A stretch of DNA of 64,000 nt from Arthrobacter sp. PsM3 (GTDB lineage Bacteria; Actinomycetota; Actinomycetes; Actinomycetales; Micrococcaceae): NCBI RefSeq assembly GCF_030433895.1, contig NZ_JARUXE010000002.1, positions 62,001 through 126,000 of the forward strand. The letters are read 5' to 3'. Shown in pieces: positions 35,006 through 42,201 of the stretch. Under the pieces are notes generated by a model. It was not told where the DNA came from, did no database searches, and was given only the letters and a program-made list of their open reading frames with translations. Positions within the stretch are counted from its first letter, which is position 1; each line of letters begins with the position of its first letter. A program made the translations under genes and the position numbers.

Positions 35006-35503
35006 ATGGCCGTTGGCCGCAAGTACACCGTTGTTGAAGCTGATTTCTACGACGAGCAGGAAGGCCTGACCGTCGGCGCCGTCGTCGAGGCAGTGCCGGC
35101 CGAGAACGCCCGGCAGCTCCTCGTCACCCAGATCGTCGGTGTGGATTTCCCGCTCGAAGAGCCCACGCTGAACCATCCGGGCCTGATGACCCTTTTCGAC
35201 GCCGGAGCGGAGACCCGGACCCTCGGCGAATCCCAGCCCATCCTCACGATGGAACTGGCGGACGGCAAGGACCTGAAGGACCGGCTGCAGCACGGGCCGG
35301 TGACCGGGAACGATCTGGCCGTTTGCACGTACGGACACGGCAGGCATCTGGACCGTCCCTCCCGGCATCCACCAGGCTGCGAAGGTCGCCGAATGGCGCG
35401 GAAAAATGTGGTGACCACGTGGTTGGTTCCTGTGTGGGTCCCGATTTTCTCCGATTCGGCCGGTTTTGGGCGGGAGAGGCACCGCGAGGCTCCGCACACA
35501 TGA
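35006..35503 (+). CDS. Hypothetical protein with probable frameshift
   Basis: The ORF has a strong GAGGAG six bases upstream of its ATG. The first ~105 residues look protein-like (KYTVVEADFYDEQEGLTVGA, later LMTLFDAGAETRTLG). After GNDLAV near base 35322 the residue pattern changes to Cys/His/Arg-rich. A shifted frame instead continues as FARTDTAGIWTVPPGIHQAA and stops at 35414, which reads more naturally. A single-base indel near 35320 would explain this. No family is recognised. It is divergent from the glycosidase gene. Confidence 0.5.
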   Translation: MAVGRKYTVVEADFYDEQEGLTVGAVVEAVPAENARQLLVTQIVGVDFPLEEPTLNHPGLMTLFDAGAETRTLGESQPILTMELADGKDLKDRLQHGPVTGNDLAVCTYGHGRHLDRPSRHPPGCEGRRMARKNVVTTWLVPVWVPIFSDSAGFGRERHREAPHT

Positions 35504-35719
35504 GACCCATGACCATCGACAAGATCCTGAACTCCGTTGACGCCTACCGTCCGGAACCTCGCCGCCGTGCCAGGGAGTTGGACGCGCTAGGGAAAGCATC
35601 GCCGTAGTTTCCGGTCCTGAGCTGGTCAAGAACATCGGGCAGGGGCTCAAGGACTTATTGCAAGGCGCAGTCCTCACCACCGAGGAGGTCCGGGCCGACA
35701 TGCGGACAGATTCGCCATG
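35500..35719 (+). pseudogene. Short overlapping ORF remnants
   Basis: From 35500 a short frame reads MTIDKILNSVDAYRPEPRRR and stops at 35607. A different frame then continues as VVSGPELVKNIGQGLKDLLQ and ends TGA at 35719, overlapping the ATG of the next gene. The two halves look like one small gene broken by a frameshift near 35590. No homologue is recognised. Confidence 0.4.
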
Positions 35720-36067
35720 AACGACTTCTGGGACGAGAACGCCGGCATTACGACCACCCAACAGGAAACAGCCCGAGCGATTGCAGCGAATGCCGCGGCG
35801 CGGTCCCTGATGGACGCCTCCTCGCTGACCGCCGCCGCGGTGGCGGAACGCCTGCACCTGCCACTTCTGACAATCCAGAGCGTCGCAGCCAGTGGGCTGC
35901 TGCACTCCTACCCGGCCAATGGGCAGACGGTGTTCCCTGCCTGGCAGTTCAACACTGAGGGGACCGCTCTGATCCCTTCGCTCGGGGACGTCCTCTTTGC
36001 CCTGCCACATGACCTGCCCCCGCAGTCAGTGGCTGGATTCTTCCTAACGGCGACCCTCGGCCTTTGA
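35717..36067 (+). CDS. Possible Xre/MbcA-type antitoxin-like protein, short at C-terminus
   Basis: This 116-residue protein has an HTH-like SLTAAAVAERLHLPLLTIQS, then VFPAWQF and a region DVLFALPHDLPPQSVAGFF. This order (HTH, FPxWQF, LPxxLxPxxVAxFF) recalls the C-terminal domain of MbcA/ParS/Xre antitoxins, which usually continue with a P-x-L-x-G-x-(S/T)-P-x-x-W-L end. That end is missing, so the protein may be truncated. The ATG overlaps the stop of the upstream remnant. No toxin gene is visible next to it. The family call is tentative. Confidence 0.45.
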   Translation: MNDFWDENAGITTTQQETARAIAANAAARSLMDASSLTAAAVAERLHLPLLTIQSVAASGLLHSYPANGQTVFPAWQFNTEGTALIPSLGDVLFALPHDLPPQSVAGFFLTATLGL

Positions 36068-36206
36068 GATCAGTTCGGCATCGCGCATCCAACGGTGCCC
36101 GGATCACCGCCCGGGCGGACTACAACCAGTGGAGCGTCGGCCGCTGCCCTCGCTACGCCGGGCGCATGACACAGAAATTTTCGGCCCACAATGGATCGAG
36201 CTAAAA

Positions 36207-36311
36207 GCCAAAGTGTTATCAAAGTGTTTATTCCAACGATGCAAAGGTTCAAAAACCCCTGCAAATGGTGGAGCTAAGGAGATTCGAACTCCTGACCTCT
36301 TCGATGCGAAC
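36207..36311 (-). repeat. attachment-site repeat overlapping intact tRNA-Ala
   Basis: This copy of the ~104-bp direct repeat runs from GCCAAAGTGTTATCAA (36207-36222) into the 3' half of the intact tRNA. The core 36256-36292 is identical to 28498-28534 over 37 bp. It marks the tRNA-side end of the island. Confidence 0.85.
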
Positions 36312-36341
36312 GAAGCGCTCTACCAACTGAGCTATAGCCCC
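36266..36341 (-). tRNA. tRNA-Ala (anticodon CGC)
   Basis: The 76-base minus-strand gene begins GGGGCTATAGCTCAG, has D-stem GCTC/GAGC, anticodon stem CTTCG/CGAAG with loop TTCGCAT (anticodon CGC), T-arm AGGAG-TTCGAAT-CTCCT and acceptor TAGCTCC followed by ACCA. The acceptor stem pairs GGGGCTA with TAGCTCC with one G-T wobble. The terminal CCA is encoded. It decodes GCG and serves as the island's integration target. Confidence 0.95.
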
Positions 36342-36387
36342 GAAGCAACGCCGGTCCAGAAGGAACGGCGTTGCCGGTGTCCCTAGG

Positions 36388-37185
36388 CTACAAACTATCC
36401 GCGTTCATTGCCAGCCAGCCGCGAAAAGTCTCACCGGCGTGGCGTCCCTCCGGCACCAAATTCAGCCCCGCGCGCAGGTATTTGCCCATCGCGCCGGGCA
36501 GCGGGAACCGGACAATCCGTCCGCGGGAGCCGGTGGCGGCCTTCCATTGCCGGGCGAACTCCCCCATCTCCTCGATCTCCGGGCCGCCGATGGTCCGGAC
36601 GCCGTGCCGCGGGCCGGCCGGTTCAAGCGCCGCCTCCAGCAGGGCCGCCGCGACGTCGGCGGGTGCAATCGGCTGGAACCGGGCACCCTTGATCACCGGG
36701 ATGATCCGCAGCTTCGAGCCGGCAGCGAAGATCGCCGCGAGGAGGGAGTGGAACTGCGTTGCCCGCAGCGCGACGGTCTCCAGTCCGGACCGCTCGTAGA
36801 TCTGTTCCTTTGCCGCCTTGGAGGCGTAGTAGCCGAAGCTGCTGCGGTCGCAATTGACGATGGACAGGACTGCGGCCCTCTCCACGCCGGCATCCTGCGC
36901 GGCGGCAAGCAGCCGGGCGCCGCCGTCGGCGAATTCTTTCAGGGCCTTTCCGGACCTCCCCTCCAGGCAGTCAATCACGACGTCGGCCCCGACGAGTGCC
37001 GCTGCCAGCCCCTCGCCGGTGCTGACGTCCGCGGCGAAGTATTCCGCGCCGTCGGTCCGGACCGGTGAGCCGGCGGGAGGCGGGTTCCGGCTGATCACGG
37101 CGACCCCGTGGCCGGCCGCGATGGCCCGACGCACGACTTCCCGGCCCACCTGGCCGGTTCCTCCGGCAACGCAAATCCGTGTCAT
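36388..37185 (-). CDS. NAD(P)-binding NmrA/atypical SDR-family protein
   Basis: This 265-residue Rossmann protein starts with TRICVAGGTGQVGREVVRRA, the glycine motif of extended/atypical short-chain dehydrogenases such as NmrA. A segment DVVIDCLEGRSG and YYASKAAKEQIYERSGL follow. The catalytic Tyr-x3-Lys is seen only as YYASKAAK. It may be a redox sensor, an epimerase-like protein or an NAD(P)H-dependent enzyme; the role is unknown. It stands alone beside the tRNA. Confidence 0.8.
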   Translation of the reverse strand: MTRICVAGGTGQVGREVVRRAIAAGHGVAVISRNPPPAGSPVRTDGAEYFAADVSTGEGLAAALVGADVVIDCLEGRSGKALKEFADGGARLLAAAQDAGVERAAVLSIVNCDRSSFGYYASKAAKEQIYERSGLETVALRATQFHSLLAAIFAAGSKLRIIPVIKGARFQPIAPADVAAALLEAALEPAGPRHGVRTIGGPEIEEMGEFARQWKAATGSRGRIVRFPLPGAMGKYLRAGLNLVPEGRHAGETFRGWLAMNADSL

Positions 37186-37256
37186 GTCCTGAGGCTACCG
37201 GCCCGCGCCTGATTCCCCGCCGTTTGGACCCGCCGGATATTTGGCCGGGAGGGCGC

Positions 37257-37295
37257 AAAAAAGCCCCGGGCTGCCATGGCTGGCTGCCCGGGGCT
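37257..37295 (-). terminator. Terminator of the SepX/GlpR-like gene
   Basis: AGCCCCGGG (37262-37270) pairs with CCCGGGGCT (37287-37295), and the minus strand continues into six Ts (37262-37257). It starts 18 bases after the stop of the membrane-protein gene. Confidence 0.85.
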
Positions 37296-37312
37296 CTGAA
37301 ATGCTTGGTTTT

Positions 37313-38302
37313 TCAGGCCCGGCGCCGCTGCAGGACGTCGTCCAGGTTGCTCAGGGCACTCTGCGCCTTGCCCAGGGGCTTCGATTCGGAGTCCAGGCCG
37401 GAGTTGCCGGCCGGCGTCTGCGGAAGGCCCTGCTTGAGCGACGGCTTGCCGACGGCCTTCGGGGCTTCCGGCAGGTCAAGCGGCTCGGGTGCGGCCCGCT
37501 CGGCCTTCGGTGCCTCCACATAGGTGGGTTTGGGGACGTCCACCGGCTCCCAGCTGGATTCTTCAGCGCTCCGGAAGGCCTGGGGGCCGCCGCGGAAGGA
37601 GGTGTCGCCGGAGGCAGCGGCTTCCGCCAGGGCCGCCTGGCGGAGTTCCTGGGCGGTCAGCGGCTTGGGTGCGGGCTTGCGTTCGGCGGTGTGGGCCTGG
37701 GCGTCAAAGAGCGGGCTCTCGGGCCGTTCGCGCGGCTCCTCCGCCGGATAACGCTGCGGGGCGCGCTCCGGGGCGGGACGGACCGGATGTGTGGGCGCTC
37801 CCATGGCCTCGCGGAACACGGCGTTCATTTTGCGGCGTCGGTCCCGGACCGCGAGCCAGCGAAGCGTAAAGACGGCAGCCACAGCGCCGAGCAACGCGAC
37901 AACGGGCAACCAGACTGACCCGAGGCCGAAGAGCCGCAAGGCTGACGACACAACACCCGTGAGCAGCGAGAGCAAGCCCGTCAGGGCGAGAGCCAACCGG
38001 CCATAACGGATCTTGAAAGCCGGGCCGGGGCCCCCAGGCTGGGGGCCGCCGTCGAGCACGCTGGTTCCCGGGACGGACTCGGGGCGCTGGGTACTGGTCA
38101 TGGGTTTCTCCTGCTGGGCCGCCATCTTCATGACGGTCCCGGCTTGCGGGGCTGCTGTTTCTCGATCGATGACGTCCGCCACGAGCTCGCCCGCGGGCTG
38201 CAGGTGGTGCTGTCCGTTCCGGAGGATGTAGGGGGCAACCCACACAATCCAGAGCGCAACAGCAATGACAAGGATCACAGAGCTGCTTAGAGGGATGTCC
38301 AC
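37313..38302 (-). CDS. SepX/GlpR-like divisome-associated membrane protein
   Basis: This ~329-residue protein has an N-terminal membrane helix with the signature SSVILVIAVALWIVWVAPYI followed by LRNGQ. Two further hydrophobic segments lie near residues 113-150, then a long disordered, charged and Pro/Ala-rich cytoplasmic tail. This matches actinobacterial SepX/GlpR, a partner of the FtsZ ring in Streptomyces and Corynebacterium. Context supports it: rimJ-like acetyltransferase, galU, 5-FTHF cyclo-ligase and an FmdB protein follow in the same order as near M. tuberculosis Rv0996-Rv0991c. GTG at 38302 places the start at the helix; the frame opens 13 codons earlier. Confidence 0.7.
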   Translation of the reverse strand: MDIPLSSSVILVIAVALWIVWVAPYILRNGQHHLQPAGELVADVIDRETAAPQAGTVMKMAAQQEKPMTSTQRPESVPGTSVLDGGPQPGGPGPAFKIRYGRLALALTGLLSLLTGVVSSALRLFGLGSVWLPVVALLGAVAAVFTLRWLAVRDRRRKMNAVFREAMGAPTHPVRPAPERAPQRYPAEEPRERPESPLFDAQAHTAERKPAPKPLTAQELRQAALAEAAASGDTSFRGGPQAFRSAEESSWEPVDVPKPTYVEAPKAERAAPEPLDLPEAPKAVGKPSLKQGLPQTPAGNSGLDSESKPLGKAQSALSNLDDVLQRRRA

Positions 38303-38419
38303 ATCAAAACCGTATGAGCAATCCGCGGCACGGGGCCGCATTGTCCCCGGTGTGTCGCGGGGGAACTGGCAATTGACTGGATTTACGGCGAAAGGGCTGG
38401 TCGGGAAGGTGCTGGCCGG

Positions 38420-39040
38420 CTACGCGGGGCGGCTTTGTTGCCAGCGTGCCAGCAGCCCTTCCGGAACTTCCTCCGAGGTCAGGGCAAAGCTCCGGTGATC
38501 GGCCCATTCCCCGTTGATGTGCAGGAACCGCGGCCTGTAGCCCTCGTCACGGAAGCCCAGTTTCTCGACCACCCGGAGGCTCGGCGCATTTTCGGGACGG
38601 ATGTTGATCTCCATCCGGTGCAGCCCCAGGACCTCGAAGCAATAGTCCGTCGCCAACGCCACGGCAGTCGGGGCAATTCCCCGGCCCGCACGGTCCTTGT
38701 CCACCCAGTAACCCAGAGTGGCCATCATCGCTGATCCCCACACGATCGAGGACACCGTCAGTTGTCCCACAATCACAGGTTCCCGAGAGCCGGGCGTCCG
38801 CTCGGTGATCACGAACGGGAGGGCCGTGGCCAGGGCGGCCTGTGATTTGAGGGAACGCACCATCTGGCGGTAGTCGGGAAGGCCGCCCCCGGGGATGGGG
38901 TTGGACGCTTCCCAGGGGGCAAGCCACTCCCGGTTGCGGGAGCGGACCCCGGACCATTCCTTGCGGTCCCGGTACCGGATCGGGCGCAGCACGACGTCGC
39001 CGCTTTCCAGCGTAACCGGCCAGGTGTAGCTGCCCCCCAC
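38420..39040 (-). CDS. GNAT N-acetyltransferase, RimJ-like
   Basis: This ~206-residue GNAT enzyme has VVLRPIRYRDRKEW near its start, a YWVDKDRAGRGIAPTAVAL acetyl-CoA segment and the C-terminal GLHRMEINIRPENAPSLRVV, which is typical of RimJ/RimL-type acetyltransferases of ribosomal-protein N-termini or small molecules. GTG at 39040 begins five bases after the galU stop, in line with the galU-rimJ pairing of other actinobacteria. A longer frame from 39094 would overlap galU. The target is not known. Confidence 0.85.
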   Translation of the reverse strand: MGGSYTWPVTLESGDVVLRPIRYRDRKEWSGVRSRNREWLAPWEASNPIPGGGLPDYRQMVRSLKSQAALATALPFVITERTPGSREPVIVGQLTVSSIVWGSAMMATLGYWVDKDRAGRGIAPTAVALATDYCFEVLGLHRMEINIRPENAPSLRVVEKLGFRDEGYRPRFLHINGEWADHRSFALTSEEVPEGLLARWQQSRPA

Positions 39041-39045
39041 CGGAA

Positions 39046-39963
39046 CTACTTGGTCGGGCTGGGAGCGAGGGTCGAGGCGAAGCCCGGCAGCCATTCGCGC
39101 AGGCCGGGGCCGAGATCGTCACTGTCGCAGGCGAGCTGAACACAGGCCTTCAGGTAGCTGAGCTTGTCGCCGGTATCGTAGCGGCGGCCGCGGAAGACCA
39201 CGCCGTACACGCCGAAGCCTTCACCGTCACCGGAGGCGAGCTCCTGCAGCGCGTCCGTGAGCTGGATTTCGCCGCCCCGGCCGGGATCGGTGCGTTCCAG
39301 CACCTCGAAGACCGCCGGGTGCAGGACGTAACGGCCAATGATGGCGAGGTTGGACGGGGCATCTTTGACGTCCGGCTTCTCGACCAGGTGCTTGATGCGG
39401 ACGTATTCTTCGCCGCCGATCGCTTCGATGTCGGCGCAGCCGTAGGCACTGATCTCGGAGGGTTCGACCTCAATCAGGGCGATCACCGATCCTCCGGTCT
39501 TTGCCTGGACCTCGATCATGGTGCTCAGCAGTTCGTCGCGGGCGTCGATCAGGTCATCGCCTAGCAGCACTGCAAACGGCTCGTAGCCGACGTGCTGCTT
39601 GGCGCGGAGGACTGCGTGGCCCAGGCCCATCGGGTCGCCCTGGCGCACATAGTGGATGTCACCGAGATTGCTGGCGTCCTGGATGGACTTGAGTTTGTCA
39701 GTGTCGCCTTTGGCCGCAAGGGTGGCTTCCAGCGTGGGGACGCGGTCGAAGTGGTCCTCGAGCGCGCGCTTGCTGCGGCCGGTGATCATCAGGATGTCGT
39801 TCAGCCCTACTTTGACGGCTTCCTCCACGACGTACTGGATGGCCGGTTTGTCAACGACTGGCAGCATTTCCTTGGGCATGGCCTTCGTGGCCGGAAGGAA
39901 CCTGGTTCCGAGGCCGGCTGCGGGAATGACGGCCTTACGGACGGGAGCGTTGGGTGTAGTCAC
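39046..39963 (-). CDS. galU: UTP-glucose-1-phosphate uridylyltransferase
   Basis: This 305-residue enzyme makes UDP-glucose from UTP and glucose-1-phosphate for envelope polysaccharides. The N-terminal pyrophosphorylase signature AAGLGTRFLPATKAMPKEML and the central KQHVGYEPFAVLLGDDLID are clear, and the length is typical. It is the first gene of a minus-strand group with the RimJ-like gene. The moeA gene that usually lies between galU and rimJ in actinobacteria is absent here. Confidence 0.92.
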   Translation of the reverse strand: MTTPNAPVRKAVIPAAGLGTRFLPATKAMPKEMLPVVDKPAIQYVVEEAVKVGLNDILMITGRSKRALEDHFDRVPTLEATLAAKGDTDKLKSIQDASNLGDIHYVRQGDPMGLGHAVLRAKQHVGYEPFAVLLGDDLIDARDELLSTMIEVQAKTGGSVIALIEVEPSEISAYGCADIEAIGGEEYVRIKHLVEKPDVKDAPSNLAIIGRYVLHPAVFEVLERTDPGRGGEIQLTDALQELASGDGEGFGVYGVVFRGRRYDTGDKLSYLKACVQLACDSDDLGPGLREWLPGFASTLAPSPTK

Positions 39964-40060
39964 TCGACTAATCTAACGGAGGGACCAAACATTGGGTAAT
40001 CATTCGGGCTGCCAGGAGCCGCTGCTTCCCGGGACCGCATGACACAAGGGACGGGGCATC

Positions 40061-40696
40061 ATGGCGTCGAAGGAAGAGATCCGGGCCAGCCATCGGGCGC
40101 GGCGTGCCCTAGTGACGCCGGCCGCGCTGCAGATCGCCGGGGCGGGCATCGCACGGCACGGACTCGCCTGGGCAACAGAGCTGACCCGCGGCACCCCAGG
40201 CATGTTCGCCGCCTATCTTGGCGTGGGTTCCGAGCCGCCCACCCTGGACCTGCTGACGGCGCTGCACGGGGCCGGGCACCGGATCCTGCTGCCGGTCTGC
40301 GAACCCGGGCTGGCGCTGAGCTGGGTGTACTGGACGCCGGCCTCCGAGTTCGTCCGGAGCCGCTACGCGCCGATCCTGGAGCCCGCCGGGGAACGCCACG
40401 ACACAGCCGTTATGCGGCACGCCGACGGCATCATCCTGCCGGCCACCGCCGTCGACTTTTCCGGCAACCGGATCGGCCAGGGCGGCGGCTATTACGACAA
40501 GTTCCTGGCTGCCCTGGCTTCCGTCATCCCTGCCGGGACTCCAGCGTCCGACGGCGGGCCGCTGCCGTCGCTGCCGAGCGCCGCCGTCGTGTACGACACC
40601 GAGGTGCTGCCGGCCGGCAGCATCCCGGCAGAGTCCTTCGACCGGAAGGTGGCGGCAGCATTGACGCCGGCCGGTCTGCTCCGACTGCAGCGATAG
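40061..40696 (+). CDS. 5-formyltetrahydrofolate cyclo-ligase
   Basis: This 211-residue enzyme converts 5-formyl-THF to 5,10-methenyl-THF with ATP. The C-terminal GQGGGYYDKFLAAL and the N-terminal basic SKEEIRASHRARRAL are diagnostic, as is the central PILEPAGERHDTAVM. It is divergent from galU, the conserved actinobacterial neighbourhood. A short gap with the CIRCE element follows. Confidence 0.9.
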   Translation: MASKEEIRASHRARRALVTPAALQIAGAGIARHGLAWATELTRGTPGMFAAYLGVGSEPPTLDLLTALHGAGHRILLPVCEPGLALSWVYWTPASEFVRSRYAPILEPAGERHDTAVMRHADGIILPATAVDFSGNRIGQGGGYYDKFLAALASVIPAGTPASDGGPLPSLPSAAVVYDTEVLPAGSIPAESFDRKVAAALTPAGLLRLQR

Positions 40697-40730
40697 GGCT
40701 CAAGGTGGGCGCCCGGCGGGGGTGATAGAA

Positions 40731-40757
40731 TTAGCACTCAGGCCCTGCGACTGCTAA
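40731..40757 (+). promoter_or_regulatory. CIRCE-like HrcA operator
   Basis: TTAGCACTC (40731-40739), nine bases, then GACTGCTAA (40749-40757) matches CIRCE (TTAGCACTC-N9-GAGTGCTAA) at 17 of 18 positions with the exact spacing. A TAGAAT -10-like hexamer (40726-40731) overlaps its left arm. It lies 87 bases upstream of the FmdB/Ruc-type gene, so HrcA should repress that gene until heat or folding stress. Confidence 0.85.
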
Positions 40758-40843
40758 GGGACGGATTCCGCTATCACCAAATCGGCGGAGATCCTGACCG
40801 CACAGCACGGGACCTGCTCGTTTGTCCCAGAGGAGGATTTCCA

Positions 40844-41101
40844 GTGCCCACGTATGCATACGCCTGCAAGGACTGCAGCCACGCCTTCGAGATCGTGCAG
40901 TCGTTCACCGACAGCTCCCTCACGTCCTGCCCGGAGTGCCAGGGGACCCTGCGCAAGAAGTTCAACAGCGTCGGCGTCGTCTTCAAGGGTTCCGGCTTCT
41001 ACCGGACTGACTCCCGCGCCGCTAAGGGCAGCACCGTCTCCCCGGCCCCGGCTCCCGCGCCGGCAGCAACTCCGGCCCCCGCCGCCGCTTCCGCAAGCTA
41101 G
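40844..41101 (+). CDS. FmdB-type zinc-ribbon protein, Ruc-like redox chaperone candidate
   Basis: This 85-residue protein begins with the FmdB zinc ribbon (PTYAYACKDCSHAFEI and SCPECQGTLRKKF, giving CxxC...CxxC) and ends in a disordered Ala/Pro/Ser tail. This is the layout of M. tuberculosis Rv0991c (Ruc), a redox-regulated chaperone with an unstructured C-terminus whose gene is controlled by HrcA. The GTG start has AGGAGG seven bases upstream. The near-perfect CIRCE 87 bases upstream supports the same regulation here. Chaperone activity is inferred from family and context. Confidence 0.85.
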   Translation: MPTYAYACKDCSHAFEIVQSFTDSSLTSCPECQGTLRKKFNSVGVVFKGSGFYRTDSRAAKGSTVSPAPAPAPAATPAPAAASAS

Positions 41102-41151
41102 GAACCGCCTGCGCGGCCTGCCGCCGACCCGTGCTCTGTCGCCTGCCGCAA

Positions 41152-41185
41152 GATGCTGCCTGCTGCCTGCGCAGGCTGCTGCATC
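41152..41185 (+). terminator. Possible hairpin downstream of the FmdB gene
   Basis: GATGC (41152-41156) pairs with GCATC (41181-41185), and the centre GCCTGCGCAGGC (41165-41176) is a perfect 12-base palindrome. No T-run follows, so it is a weak terminator candidate. Confidence 0.35.
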
Positions 41186-41256
41186 TCCGGGCAGATTTTC
41201 CCACATAGCCGCAACGACACCTGCACTGTCTCCGCGCCGATGCGTAGCGTCGGGCT

Positions 41257-42084
41257 ATGGCCACTCTTGCACCGTTCGCCCCGCCCGTCGGCACCATCCC
41301 CGCGGCATCCCAGTGCGTCTTTTTTCGCGGTGCCTTGCGCCATTCTACTGTTCGTAGGATCGGCCGTTCCGCCAGGCGCCGCGCACGGGGGCCGACCTCC
41401 GGAAGCCCTCCGCACGGACCAGGATGCGCCGGCCGGCCGTCCCGTCAACTGGTCCGTTGGCTGAACCGGCACCGGCGGCTGGCGGTGGCGCTGCTGCTGT
41501 GCGTCGCTGCCGGTCTCACGGTGCAGCAGCTGACTCCGGCCCCGGCCGACACGGTGCCGGCGTTCGCCGCGGCACGGGACCTTCCAGCCGGGAAAACACT
41601 CGTCCCGGATGATCTGACGGTTCTGAGCGTGCCCCGCGACCTCGTACCCGCGGGCAGCTATGGCGGCACCGATTCCCTGCGGGGCCAGCAGTTGGCTGTG
41701 GCACTCCGCAAGGGCCAGCTGCTTTCCGACTCCCAGCTCCTGGGGCCCGGGCTGCTGGCGGGAAGTCCGCCGGGATCGGCCGCCGTGCCGCTGCGGATGT
41801 CAGATCCCGCCTCAATCCAGCTGCTATCCCCCGGACAGCTCGTCAATGTGGTGATGACCAACGGCAACGGTTTTGACCAACCAGCGGTATCCCAGGTGCT
41901 CGCCGCGGCGGTGCCGGTGCTGTGGACGTCCGGGCACGGCGGCGGGGCCGGCCCATGGCTGGCCACCGGGGAAACCGAGGGCCTCCTGGTCGTGGCTGCC
42001 GATGCCGAGCAGGCGCACCGTCTCGCCGGTGCCTCCACCCAGGGAAAGCTGTTCTTCGTTCTGGTTGGGGCCGCCCCTGGCTAG
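41257..42084 (+). CDS. SAF-domain protein (RcpC/CpaB-like)
   Basis: This ~275-residue protein has one membrane helix (LAVALLLCVAAGLTVQQLT) and then a SAF-like domain: FAAARDLPAGKTLVPDDLTV, LVPAGSYGGTDSLRGQQLAV. Such proteins assist Flp/Tad pilus assembly or related secretion, but no other pilus gene is near, so the role is open. The ~60 residues before the helix are Arg/Pro-rich and do not look native, so the true start may lie downstream; no good ribosome binding site is seen. Confidence 0.7.
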   Translation: MATLAPFAPPVGTIPAASQCVFFRGALRHSTVRRIGRSARRRARGPTSGSPPHGPGCAGRPSRQLVRWLNRHRRLAVALLLCVAAGLTVQQLTPAPADTVPAFAAARDLPAGKTLVPDDLTVLSVPRDLVPAGSYGGTDSLRGQQLAVALRKGQLLSDSQLLGPGLLAGSPPGSAAVPLRMSDPASIQLLSPGQLVNVVMTNGNGFDQPAVSQVLAAAVPVLWTSGHGGGAGPWLATGETEGLLVVAADAEQAHRLAGASTQGKLFFVLVGAAPG

Positions 42085-42124
42085 GCTGCTACCCGGCGGA
42101 GACCGCCGGAAAGCCCGCTCCGAA

Positions 42125-42178
42125 GCGGTGCAGTATCACCCTGGCGCGCGGCAGGGCCCGGGCGGTGCAGTATCACCC
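42125..42178. repeat. 17-bp direct repeats between SAF and helicase genes
   Basis: GCGGTGCAGTATCACCC occurs at 42125-42141 and 42162-42178, 37 bp apart. They lie in the 117-base gap between convergent 3' ends. No role is evident. Confidence 0.7.
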
Positions 42179-42201
42179 GGCCCTGGGCAGGGCCGGAACG
42201 A

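Larger units (their letters stand above)
28450..36311. mobile_element. ~7.8-kb genomic island integrated in tRNA-Ala(CGC)
   Basis: The island is bounded by ~104-bp imperfect direct repeats at 28450-28553 and 36207-36311. At the right end the full tRNA is rebuilt; at the left end only its 3' half remains. Inside lie an excisionase-like gene overlapping an integrase remnant, secreted phosphoesterases, a DUF6454-like protein, a damaged PspA-like gene and several short or frameshifted ORFs. No intact recombinase is present, so it is probably immobile on its own. The flanking genes (lipoprotein and NmrA-like) are ordinary chromosomal genes. Confidence 0.8.

Noticed and set aside
41257-42084. Start of a Flp/Tad pilus cluster
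   Set aside because: Only a single SAF-domain gene is present and no other pilus component flanks it.
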